Origin: Lentisphaerota bacterium
GTDB taxonomy: Bacteria > Verrucomicrobiota > Lentisphaeria > Oligosphaerales > Oligosphaeraceae
Length of the DNA: 10,954 bases
Assembly (NCBI GenBank): GCA_012800625.1
Contig: JAAZIY010000109.1
Span: 1-10,954, forward strand
Direction of reading: 5' to 3'
Shown here: piece by piece, positions 1 through 6,562 of the stretch
Layout of the letters: every line of letters begins with the position of its first letter
Position numbering within the stretch: position 1 is the first letter of the stretch
Notes under the pieces: model-generated
Seen by the model: only the letters and a program-made list of their open reading frames with translations
Told to the model about the DNA's origin: nothing
Databases searched by the model: none
Position numbers and translations under genes: made by a program

Positions 1-3
1 CCC

Positions 4-19
4 TTTTTGGACGCGGTCT
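4..19 (+). promoter_or_regulatory. Copy A of the TTTTTGGACGCGGTCT element, upstream of the first gene
   Basis: The 16 bases tttttggacgcggtct end 72 bases before the start codon at 92. Near-copies lie upstream of the AraC gene (5613-5628) and the large GH42-like gene (6505-6520), and one lies inverted at 5494-5509. The core GAC-GCG-GTC is a small inverted repeat, as expected for a dimer-binding site, and TTGGAC could also serve as a -35 box. Its role as an operator or promoter is inference; a dispersed repeat without function is the main alternative. Confidence 0.45.
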
Positions 20-37
20 AAGTTAGCGCCAATAGGC
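19..37 (+). repeat. Left arm of a 19-base exact inverted repeat
   Basis: The bases taagttagcgccaataggc are the exact reverse complement of 10767-10785. Weaker similarity continues on both sides: a CCGGC followed by CCCC inward, and TTTT plus GG outward. The related stretch is therefore about 50 bases. It overlaps the downstream edge of element copy A. Confidence 0.85.
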
Positions 38-91
38 CAGAAGCCGGCATGCCCCAGAGACCTCACAACCTTTTTCAAGGAGAATCAAAGA

Positions 92-616
92 ATGAAAACA
101 AGACTTTTTTGCTTTTTAACTCTGTTTATCCTCTTTTGTCGAGCCGATGATGACAACTTGTTGCAAAATCCCGATTTCTCTTTGTTGACGGAGACTGGGA
201 CGATAGCGGCCTGGCACTTGTCCGCAAATGCGCAGGTCTCAGACGGGGTTTTGACTTTGCCGCTGTCTCAGAAAAGAAAGGACAGCGACATACACACCGC
301 CTCAGTGGTACAGTACTTCAAGAACATCCAGGCGGGGCTGCACTCTTTTTCGGCACAGTACAAGGGCGAATTCAAAAACCTCTACATTGTTTTACGCGTT
401 TACGATGAACAGGGAAAGCAACGTGAGCTGTTGCAAAAATGGCTGTCACGCAAGGACTTTATTGCCGCAGCAGGGCAGCCTGGCTGGTATGGATTTTTTT
501 ACCATTTCAAGGTGCCCGAAGGTGTCAACCGTGCCTCCATCCACATAGAACCCTGGGGAAATCTGGGTGAAAGCATCGAGATCAGGCAGATCAAACTCTG
601 CGAGAATGAGGACTAA
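92..616 (+). CDS. Small exported jelly-roll protein, probable carbohydrate-binding
   Basis: This encodes 174 residues. The first 18 or so form a signal peptide: positive start (K2, R4), hydrophobic stretch 5-15, then Cys-Arg-Ala before an acidic DDD, so cleavage after A18 is plausible. C16 is not in a good lipobox because F precedes it. The mature part opens with NLLQNPDFS (22-30), then a short gap and W41, the usual entry of CBM4/9/16-type jelly rolls. It ends with a strand pattern (IHIEPWG, then IEIRQIKL) typical of their last strands. W117, W132 and W155 are candidate sugar-stacking residues. The start is supported by AAGGAG at 77-82, nine bases before the ATG. There is no catalytic domain, so it would act as a stand-alone binding protein outside the cytoplasm. 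Family membership is inferred from fold style, and the ligand is unknown. Confidence 0.75.
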   Translation: MKTRLFCFLTLFILFCRADDDNLLQNPDFSLLTETGTIAAWHLSANAQVSDGVLTLPLSQKRKDSDIHTASVVQYFKNIQAGLHSFSAQYKGEFKNLYIVLRVYDEQGKQRELLQKWLSRKDFIAAAGQPGWYGFFYHFKVPEGVNRASIHIEPWGNLGESIEIRQIKLCENED

Positions 617-672
617 AGGCAGTGCCTAGCACGGCTCCGCGCTCTGCGCCATGGCAAAGACACATTTTTTGT

Positions 673-688
673 AAAAACGCAAGTTTTT
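673..688 (+). terminator. Weak A/T-rich hairpin, possible terminator after the first gene
   Basis: AAAAAC pairs perfectly with GTTTTT around a GCAA tetraloop, 56 bases after the stop codon. The stem is mostly A-T and there is no separate U-run beyond its own T-rich arm, so termination strength is doubtful. Confidence 0.3.
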
Positions 689-755
689 GACCGTAATGCC
701 CCTTTCAGACGAAGATGACTGGGTGTGCCTTTGTCTCCAAAATAGACTAGAAACC

Positions 756-771
756 GGCCTTCTTTAAGGCC
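756..771. repeat. GC-rich 6-bp hairpin upstream of the GH-A-like gene
   Basis: GGCCTT and AAGGCC pair perfectly around a CTTT loop, 67 bases before the start codon at 839. It could be a protein-binding inverted repeat or a structure in the mRNA leader. No function can be assigned. Confidence 0.4.
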
Positions 772-826
772 CTTTACCGCTGTTTTTTAATGCCTAAGGG
801 ATACCCCTGATGTGTTTTCAATTTTT

Positions 827-832
827 GAGGAG
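827..832 (+). promoter_or_regulatory. Ribosome binding site that sets the start at 839
   Basis: GAGGAG lies six bases before the ATG at 839. It is downstream of the alternative GTG at 812, so it can only serve the ATG. The signal peptide also begins cleanly at 839. Confidence 0.85.
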
Positions 833-838
833 TTCGAT

Positions 839-3352
839 ATGAAACATTTATTGTTTGCCCTAGTCTTTCTCGTGCTTGGCACAATCAGCGGTGCACATGA
901 ACTGGCTGCTTTTTATCCCCTTGGCGACCTAGGCATCTTCAAAGCAGGCTCAAAGCCGCAATTCGCCCTGCATCTTTCCGGAGACAAGAGCTTGGCCTCT
1001 GGCAAACTTTTGGTAAAAGACCAGGCCGGAGCGACTGTGCAAGAGCTGCCCTGGCAGCTGTCCGGAGGAGCCACCCATGAGATATCACTTGAAGTCCCCA
1101 AGCGACACGGCTTTTACACTGTGCAGGCCCTGCTTGGCGAACAAGAGCTGGAGGCCTCGTTCATATCCATACCCCTCATGCCAAAGCGCGACCCCTTCTT
1201 CGCTGTCAAACCAGGCGACTGGGCCATGCCGGAAATGTTTTTGGCCTACAAGACCCTGGGCTTTGGAGCCATCTCCTTGGTCGCAGGCTTTAATGCCTTC
1301 ACTGACGGTTACAACCCAGACTTGCTGCGACAGGAAATCTTGAGTTCCCCATACTTTACCCGTATTGATAAACTGCTGGAAACACACCCGGATTTCGAGT
1401 ATTACGGCCATGTCGGACTTGATACCTTTTTGCTTAGTGACAACCACAGGCGAAAAATCCCTGATATAATCATGGAGCGGCAAAAAAACGGCTTTTATTG
1501 CTATCCCAAAGAATATTACGAAGCCTTTACCATCTATCTGGAGGCTTTTCACAAAATTGCTGGACATCGGGTTAAACATTGGGCCTTGGTGCAGGAAATC
1601 GACGCCGCCATCAATGACGTCAACCGGGTCAGCGGCGGTGGTCCGGTGGAGCTGGCGCATCATCTCATCAATGCAAAGATCGCCTACAACTGCTTGAAAA
1701 ACCTAGACCCGCATTGCGTGGTCTCATTGACCTCAAGCTGCGGCAACGACTATTTTCGCAACCAACCGCCTTTCAGCCTGACCAGGTTCATCCTGCAGCA
1801 CCTGGAAGGCAAGTTCGACATGCTCGGACTGGATGCCTATAACGGAAACTATTCTCTGCGCGGCGGCAGAGAAAAGCTTGACCCACCGGAACAGGGGCTG
1901 CGGAAATACCTCATCGACACTAAAATCCTCTGCCGGGAATTCGGCAAACAAGGAGAAATATGCATAGATGAACGGCAAACCATTATGCCCGAACCAGAAA
2001 AGAAAACACCGTTTAACGGCAATGTCGCAAATATGGTCGCAGACATGACTGCCCGAGAAACCATTATCATTAAATCCGTGAAAGATATCGCATACTATGC
2101 CTACCTGGACTACGGCTTTAAATCTGACATGGTCTTTTGGAAGCATCTCTATGACCAGCGCCAACAAAGCAAGCGCAGCCCCTACCCTGCAGCCCTGGCA
2201 TTTGCCACCACTGCACGCAGCCTGAGCTTCTGCCGCCCGGCCAGAAGAGCGGAGATGATTATGCCCTATGGGGTTTATGCCTATCTGTTCAACAAGGGCG
2301 ATGAGAGCGTGGTGCCGCTCTGGACCGTGATGGAAAACAAGGTGGAGCTGGAGCTGGAGCTTCCCGCAGGCAGTCTGCTCAGAGACATCAGCGGCAACGA
2401 CTCGACTCTGTCAGCCGGGAAAACGACACTCAGCCTGAGCAGCACGCCGCTCTTCCTGCTGCTGCCAATAAAGGCAGAAGCCGCCCGAGCCATTATACAA
2501 AATGGACGCTTCGTCAATGAAATACAACCGATTATAGGCGAGGCGCGCCTGGCTGCCGCCGACAAAACACAGCTCTATCTGCGTAATCAAAGCGGCCTTA
2601 GGCAAGTAGTCCTTTGCGAGGGGCAGAGCTTCATCTTGGAGGCCGAGGAGCACGGCGTTTTCGAGCTGGACGGTATTCCCAAAACCAAGCAGGTCGCCAT
2701 CGAGGTGGGCGGCAAGCACTACGTGCTGCCCGCTACCCTGGAGGCGCTTGGTCTGCCGCATCGCTCCAAAGGAACAAAAAAAATCCTGCTCAGTTCCCCA
2801 GAGGATGTCTTTCCGCGCTCGGCCTCCATTCCGGAACGCAACCTCATCCTGAATGACGGCAAGGATATAGAAGCGGAGTTGGAGCTGGCCTGGGACGAAG
2901 ACTGCCTGCATCTGCAAGCCAAAGTGCGCGACCGCCGCCATCTAAACAGCAACCAGGGAGCCTTCCTCTGGCGCGGAGACTCCATGCAAATTGGCATGGC
3001 CGCCGGCAATCAGGCCTGGGACGCAGAGCTTAGCGGCAACCCCAAGGCACCCTTCAATATTTCCCTGGCACTCACCGATAACGGGGTATTCATCTATGAC
3101 TACACCAGCTCCAAAAACCTGGACTGGGACTGCCAGGTCACCCGCTCAGGATTTTATACCCACTATAAACTGGCCATACCCTGGAGCGCAATCAAAAAAG
3201 GCGAGGTCCGTGCCGGAGAAGCCCTTGCCATGAGCATCGTGTTTTTCGACTTGAACAAACCCGGTGAAAAAGTCCAGCACTGGCTTAGCCTGGGACAGGG
3301 CTTGGCTGGAAAGGCAAACCCGGGCCAGTTTGAATCCTTTGTGCTTGAATAA
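839..3352 (+). CDS. Secreted clan GH-A-like TIM-barrel protein with C-terminal CBM9-like domain
   Basis: The protein has 837 residues from the ATG at 839. A signal peptide covers residues 1-19 (K2, hydrophobic 4-14, cleavage after ISGA). A beta-rich N-terminal domain (about 20-115) is followed by a TIM-barrel region (about 125-465). In the barrel, Q252-E253 in the strand WALVQEID fits an acid/base position, and E378 in ICIDERQ is a candidate nucleophile. A beta-sandwich (about 475-545, with the phrase LFNKGDESVVPLWT) closes the catalytic part, as in many GH39/GH5-like proteins. Residues about 655-837 look like CBM9/DOMON: GDSMQIGMA, then YKLAIPWSAIKKGEVRAGE, then a final FESFVLE. The protein probably cuts or binds a glycan outside the cell. 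The glycoside hydrolase family and substrate are not recognisable. It is followed after 103 bases by the next gene and may share its transcript. Confidence 0.8.
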   Translation: MKHLLFALVFLVLGTISGAHELAAFYPLGDLGIFKAGSKPQFALHLSGDKSLASGKLLVKDQAGATVQELPWQLSGGATHEISLEVPKRHGFYTVQALLGEQELEASFISIPLMPKRDPFFAVKPGDWAMPEMFLAYKTLGFGAISLVAGFNAFTDGYNPDLLRQEILSSPYFTRIDKLLETHPDFEYYGHVGLDTFLLSDNHRRKIPDIIMERQKNGFYCYPKEYYEAFTIYLEAFHKIAGHRVKHWALVQEIDAAINDVNRVSGGGPVELAHHLINAKIAYNCLKNLDPHCVVSLTSSCGNDYFRNQPPFSLTRFILQHLEGKFDMLGLDAYNGNYSLRGGREKLDPPEQGLRKYLIDTKILCREFGKQGEICIDERQTIMPEPEKKTPFNGNVANMVADMTARETIIIKSVKDIAYYAYLDYGFKSDMVFWKHLYDQRQQSKRSPYPAALAFATTARSLSFCRPARRAEMIMPYGVYAYLFNKGDESVVPLWTVMENKVELELELPAGSLLRDISGNDSTLSAGKTTLSLSSTPLFLLLPIKAEAARAIIQNGRFVNEIQPIIGEARLAAADKTQLYLRNQSGLRQVVLCEGQSFILEAEEHGVFELDGIPKTKQVAIEVGGKHYVLPATLEALGLPHRSKGTKKILLSSPEDVFPRSASIPERNLILNDGKDIEAELELAWDEDCLHLQAKVRDRRHLNSNQGAFLWRGDSMQIGMAAGNQAWDAELSGNPKAPFNISLALTDNGVFIYDYTSSKNLDWDCQVTRSGFYTHYKLAIPWSAIKKGEVRAGEALAMSIVFFDLNKPGEKVQHWLSLGQGLAGKANPGQFESFVLE

Positions 3353-3455
3353 ACTGACAATAACCTAAGACATATTAAAGTGCGGCAGGCTGGCTTTGCG
3401 CCCCCTGACTGCAAATCCGCCCTTGAAACCAGCTCGGAACATAAATCAAAATAAA
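3353..3455. other. Short spacer between the GH-A-like and GHL6-like genes
   Basis: This stretch has no terminator-like hairpin and no copy of the intergenic repeats found before other genes here. That favours co-transcription of the two flanking genes, though the spacer is long enough for a weak promoter. Confidence 0.4.
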
Positions 3456-5423
3456 ATGCACCAGATTAAATACGCCCTCTTTTACGATTTCCACACTTCA
3501 CCCAATCACCCGGGTGTAGGCTCCAAGTTTGATGCTGAAGCCTTGACCGAGCGCTTTTTGCAATGTGGCGTGGATTATGTGACTTTTCATGCCCGCTGTA
3601 ATATGGGCATGGCATATTACAACACCAAGCTGGGGATCAAGCACCCCAGCCTTGAAAAAGACCTGTTTGGAGAGCTGGCCTTCGCCTGTCAACGCAAAAA
3701 CATTGCACTGGGCGCATATTTCAACGGCGGCCTTAGCCGCATGGAGGCGCTGCTGCACCCAGACTGGGCGCGAATCAGCCCGGAGGGAAAAATTTATCAG
3801 GAGCCGCTGGACAGTCCCTTTTCCATGACCATGTGCTACAACTCCCCGTACCGAGAACACCTTAAAGCCATGACTCTGGAGCTGGCCGAGCTTTATCCGC
3901 TTAAAGGCTTCTTCTTCGACTGCATGGGCCCCTTCCCTTGTGTATGCCCACACTGCGTGCCACTTATGCAAAAAGAAGGACTGGAGCCAGGCAAGCTGCA
4001 GGATGTCATAAGTTTTGCCGCCGCCTCCGCCTCAAAGTTGGCTGATGAACTGGCCTGTGGGCTGCGCAAGGTGAATCCAGACTACCTGTTTTATTTCAAC
4101 GACATAGAGTTTGAGAACCAAAAAAAGGCCGGTAATTATCTGGAGTTCGAGTGCCTGCCCAGTAAAAGCGGCGGCTACTTGTATATGCAGGCCGTGCCGC
4201 GCTATATGCGCACCCTGGGAAAACCCTGCGTGCATATGACCGGAAGATTCCACAGCTGGAGTGATTTTGGCGGATTGCGCAACCTGGAATCGCTGAAATA
4301 TGAGCTGCTCTTCGCCATGGTTAATGGACTGCGCCCCAATATCGGAGACCATCTCTTGCCAGAGGGTTCCATCAACGAGGCCGTCTTCAGCCGCATTGAA
4401 GAAGTGTACTCGTATCTCAGACAGTATGACCGGTTTTTGGAAGGCTCCCAGCCGCAAACCGAGGTGGCTTTGATCAATCCAAATGGAAAACCGCGCCTGG
4501 GCAACACTGCCGAAATGCTGGGAGCCATGCGCATGCTTAGCGAGCTTAGCCTACAGTTTGACATAGTCAGCAAGGAGGCTTCTTGGGACAAGTACAAGCT
4601 CTTGCTCTTGCCTGACAACATCGAGTTTGACCAAGAGATTGCCCAACGGGTGGCCAAGCACCTGACGGAGGGAAAGTGCATCATTGCGTCCGGCACTTCC
4701 GGCTTGGATGAAAAAAGGATCTTTCCGGAAGCATGGCCGGTCAGATTTATGTCGGCAGCCAAGTTCGACCCGGCATATTTTCAAAGCCAAATTCCGGGCC
4801 TGATTGAGGATATGCCATTTTCGTTCTATGAAAAAGCCTATGAGGTAAAGGCCAAGCCTGGAGCCGAGGTTTACGCGCAGCTGCTGCGCCCCGCTATCAA
4901 TTTCGGCTGGAATGGGATCATTCCGGAGTATTACAATCCTCCTTATGAAAAAACCAACCTGCCCTTTTTGGCAATCTCCAGGCAGGTGGCTTATTTCAGC
5001 GGGCGGGTCTTTGCCGGCTATCACAAAAAAGCGCCTTATCAACTCAGCCGAATAGTTGAATACGCCTTGAAACGCATGCTCCCCAAACCCAGTTTGAAAA
5101 TCTTGCAGGCTCCATCATATTTACAGGGTCTGGTAAGCAGCAGAGCAAATCAAACCCAGGTGCATCTGTTTGCCTGCATTCCAGAGAAACGCGGCTCGGA
5201 ATCGGAAAGCATCGAGGCCGAGCTGCCAGTGTCCGGCCTGCAAGTAGCGCTGCACACAGGAGGAAGACGACCTGAAACCGTCTTTCTAGCACTTGGAAAA
5301 GAGCCGCTGCATTCCTGGCTGGAAGATGAGTACCTATATATCAAAGTGCCGGACTTCAGCGGTTTTGCCATGATAGTGGTAGACTTCCCTGACCTGCCCT
5401 GCCAGGGTTCCATTGCAACCTGA
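3456..5423 (+). CDS. Cytoplasmic GHL6/alpha-fucosidase-like barrel with A4 trimerisation-like domain
   Basis: The chosen ATG at 3456 gives 655 residues and begins just before the first barrel strand (KYALFYDFHT). A reading frame open further upstream would need a TTG at 3396 and adds 20 residues without homologous character. No clear Shine-Dalgarno precedes either start. There is no signal peptide, unlike the proteins on both sides. Barrel region about 1-325 has YVTFHARCNMGMAYYNT, GAYFNGGLSRMEALLHPDW and GFFFDCMGPFPC; D155 is the best catalytic candidate, and C162, C164 and C167 form a CxCxxC cluster. Residues about 335-440 resemble the flavodoxin-like A4 beta-galactosidase trimerisation domain. 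The C-terminal 100 residues are beta-rich. The style matches Pfam's hypothetical glycosyl hydrolase 6 group and GH29-like enzymes. It would act on imported oligosaccharides; the bond cleaved is not known. Confidence 0.75.
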   Translation: MHQIKYALFYDFHTSPNHPGVGSKFDAEALTERFLQCGVDYVTFHARCNMGMAYYNTKLGIKHPSLEKDLFGELAFACQRKNIALGAYFNGGLSRMEALLHPDWARISPEGKIYQEPLDSPFSMTMCYNSPYREHLKAMTLELAELYPLKGFFFDCMGPFPCVCPHCVPLMQKEGLEPGKLQDVISFAAASASKLADELACGLRKVNPDYLFYFNDIEFENQKKAGNYLEFECLPSKSGGYLYMQAVPRYMRTLGKPCVHMTGRFHSWSDFGGLRNLESLKYELLFAMVNGLRPNIGDHLLPEGSINEAVFSRIEEVYSYLRQYDRFLEGSQPQTEVALINPNGKPRLGNTAEMLGAMRMLSELSLQFDIVSKEASWDKYKLLLLPDNIEFDQEIAQRVAKHLTEGKCIIASGTSGLDEKRIFPEAWPVRFMSAAKFDPAYFQSQIPGLIEDMPFSFYEKAYEVKAKPGAEVYAQLLRPAINFGWNGIIPEYYNPPYEKTNLPFLAISRQVAYFSGRVFAGYHKKAPYQLSRIVEYALKRMLPKPSLKILQAPSYLQGLVSSRANQTQVHLFACIPEKRGSESESIEAELPVSGLQVALHTGGRRPETVFLALGKEPLHSWLEDEYLYIKVPDFSGFAMIVVDFPDLPCQGSIAT

Positions 5424-5493
5424 CCTGGCTTTCAACTTCGCAAAAAGACAAACTGAAACTCAAGGACTATATTTCATTTCAACCTAGCAAGGC

Positions 5494-5509
5494 AGACCGC
5501 ATCCAAAAA
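5494..5509 (-). promoter_or_regulatory. Copy D of the element, inverted
   Basis: Read on the - strand these bases are tttttggatgcggtct, one mismatch from copy A. It starts 70 bases after the stop of the GHL6-like gene. There is no gene on the - strand to its left that it could drive, which argues for a repeat or a distal operator half rather than a promoter. Confidence 0.5.
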
Positions 5510-5568
5510 AAGTGAGACGCTGGGACAAGCCGGCTGCAACCAAAGCTTAAAAAACTTGCTGTGGCTCA

Positions 5569-5599
5569 GTGTGCCTTCGTGTATCCTCGTGTCCAACCC
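5569..5599 (+). repeat. Intergenic repeat, tcgtgtcc type, copy before the AraC gene
   Basis: The last 21 bases of this copy (5579-5599) match 6470-6490 at all but one position. The upstream ten bases are partly conserved. It ends 13 bases before the direct element copy B, as the second copy does before copy C. Confidence 0.8.
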
Positions 5600-5612
5600 T
5601 GCCCCTAAGCCT

Positions 5613-5628
5613 TATTTGGACGGGGCCT
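5613..5628 (+). promoter_or_regulatory. Copy B of the element, upstream of the AraC gene
   Basis: The bases tatttggacggggcct differ from copy A at three positions and end 36 bases before the AraC start codon. TTGGAC at 5616-5621 could be a -35 box, but no good -10 follows at 17 bases. The position fits autoregulation by the AraC protein, which is inference. Confidence 0.45.
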
Positions 5629-5664
5629 GTTTAATGTTAGGCATACATTAAGACGGGACAAAAC

Positions 5665-6444
5665 ATGTCAAAAGCCGGTGTCATAAATTACACAAGTCAT
5701 GAATTACAGTTACCCCCAATCCGTATAATTCAGCATGGCCTGGTGCGTCAACACAATCAATGGAACAATTCCAACCGCATTGCTCCTTTCTGGCGTTTTT
5801 ATTGGAACCTAAGCGGCGGGGTCAGCATCAGCTTCGATGGCGGCAAAATAGCCTTAAGCCCAGACATAGTGCTGATCATCCCCGCCAACTTCAGCTATGC
5901 ATCCGAAGCAAAAAATAAGTTCTCACAGCTGTATATGCATTTTGACTGGGATTGCGGCTTCAACGTCAGAACCCCTTTCGTATGTAGTGCTATAAACGAA
6001 ATGAAGATGTTCGCCAATATTTGGCACTGGTATGAAAACGACGCGCATTTCTTTTCCCTGCGCATGTATTCCATATTGTTCAAGTATCTGGCTGATATTC
6101 TGGGCGAAATCCGCCAAACCCGCAAAAGTGACCGGCGCATTTTAAAGGCCATCGCCATCATAAACAGCAACCTGAAGGTGAGCAATCAGGAGCTAGCCAG
6201 AGCTTTGCACACCTCCATGGATAACTTTCAACGTTTGTTCAAGCTGGAGACCGGAACAACCCCACATCAGTACCTGATTGCCAGGCGCATGGAAAAAGCT
6301 CAGTCGCTACTCACAGAAGGCGAACAGTGCATAGAACAAATCGCCATTGCATGTGGCTACCAAAACCGATACCAGTTTTCTAAGGCCTTTACAAAATTCT
6401 TCAAAACCCCGCCAGCGGCTTTGAGAAACCGACTCAAAAGCTAG
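5665..6444 (+). CDS. AraC-family transcriptional activator with cupin-like sensor domain
   Basis: The protein has 259 residues. The N-terminal half (about 15-100) has the beta-barrel pattern of AraC sugar-sensing domains: FWRFYWNLSGG (42-52), KIALSPDIVLIIPANFSY (61-78) and MHFDWDCGF. Residues 155-259 are a standard AraC/XylS DNA-binding domain with two helix-turn-helix units. The first is about 173-194 (SNQELARALHTSMDNFQRLF). The second is about 221-246 (CIEQIAIACGYQNRYQFSKA) followed by FTKFFKTPPAALR, the family signature. Only a poor ribosome site (GACGGG) precedes the ATG, so translation may be weak, as is usual for regulators. It lies between the glycosidase-like genes in the same direction, with element copies on both sides. 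It probably senses a sugar released from the locus substrate and activates these genes. The family call is firm; ligand and targets are inferred. Confidence 0.93.
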   Translation: MSKAGVINYTSHELQLPPIRIIQHGLVRQHNQWNNSNRIAPFWRFYWNLSGGVSISFDGGKIALSPDIVLIIPANFSYASEAKNKFSQLYMHFDWDCGFNVRTPFVCSAINEMKMFANIWHWYENDAHFFSLRMYSILFKYLADILGEIRQTRKSDRRILKAIAIINSNLKVSNQELARALHTSMDNFQRLFKLETGTTPHQYLIARRMEKAQSLLTEGEQCIEQIAIACGYQNRYQFSKAFTKFFKTPPAALRNRLKS

Positions 6445-6459
6445 CCGAAATATGCCTTC

Positions 6460-6490
6460 CTGTGTTTTGGTGTATCTTCGTGTCCAACCC
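6460..6490 (+). repeat. Intergenic repeat, tcgtgtcc type, copy before the GH42-like gene
   Basis: This is the second full copy, matching 5569-5599 at about 26 of 31 positions by eye, with the last 21 bases nearly identical. It ends with GTCCAA, which can pair imperfectly with TTAGAC at 6508-6513. Confidence 0.8.
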
Positions 6491-6504
6491 CCTGTCAGGC
6501 ACCT

Positions 6505-6520
6505 TTTTTAGACGCAGTCT
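6505..6520 (+). promoter_or_regulatory. Copy C of the element, upstream of the GH42-like gene
   Basis: The bases tttttagacgcagtct differ from copy A at two positions. The change makes the core a perfect AGAC-GCA-GTCT inverted repeat (6510-6520). It ends 42 bases before the start codon. Preserved dyad symmetry despite base changes favours a binding site or hairpin over chance. Confidence 0.5.
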
Positions 6521-6550
6521 TACTTGTTCAACTAAATCATTCTTTCTCAA

Positions 6551-6556
6551 GAGGTG
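6551..6556 (+). promoter_or_regulatory. Ribosome binding site that sets the start at 6563
   Basis: GAGGTG (part of AAGAGGTGA) lies six bases before the ATG at 6563. The alternative GTG at 6554 falls inside this site, so the ATG is the true start. Confidence 0.85.
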
Positions 6557-6562
6557 AAGCCA

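Larger units (their letters stand above)
617..838. other. Intergenic spacer with hairpins and a shortened repeat copy
   Basis: This 222-base spacer separates the jelly-roll gene from the GH-A-like gene. It holds a perfect AAAAAC-GCAA-GTTTTT hairpin (673-688), a shortened copy of the intergenic repeat (gtgtgcctttgtctccaa, 723-740), a small GTCT/AGAC inverted repeat (733-747), and a GGCCTT-CTTT-AAGGCC hairpin (756-771). No ORF here looks genuine. The size and content fit a terminator followed by a new promoter, so genes 1 and 2 are probably separate transcription units. Confidence 0.5.
5424..5664. other. Complex intergenic region upstream of the AraC-type gene
   Basis: These 241 bases carry an inverted element copy (5494-5509), the 12-mer aaaaaacttgct (5549-5560) that recurs inverted at 10173-10184, the tcgtgtcc-type repeat (5569-5599) and a direct element copy (5613-5628). 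Arms GTCCAA (5591-5596) with TTGGAC (5616-5621) and GCCCC (5601-5605) with GGGGC (5622-5626) interlock. No ORF here looks genuine. It most likely contains the regulator's promoter. Confidence 0.55.
6445..6562. other. Promoter-like spacer before the large GH42-like gene
   Basis: This 118-base spacer repeats the order seen before the AraC gene: tcgtgtcc-type repeat, then a short variable stretch, then the GAC-rich element, then the ribosome site. No terminator-like hairpin follows the AraC stop codon, so read-through from the regulator is possible. Confidence 0.5.

Noticed and set aside
812..838. GTG at 812 as start of the GH-A-like gene
   Set aside because: It adds nine residues before a proper signal peptide and would place the strong GAGGAG site inside the coding region.
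1085..1663. 192-residue open frame on the - strand
   Set aside because: It lies wholly opposite the GH-A-like gene, whose domain pattern is continuous across it.
3396..3455. TTG at 3396 as start of the GHL6-like gene
   Set aside because: It is a rare start codon with no ribosome site, and the added Pro-rich 20 residues do not resemble the family's N-terminus.
4202..4762. 186-residue open frame on the - strand
   Set aside because: It is antisense to the GHL6-like gene, Ser/Leu-rich, and has no start signal or recognised motif.
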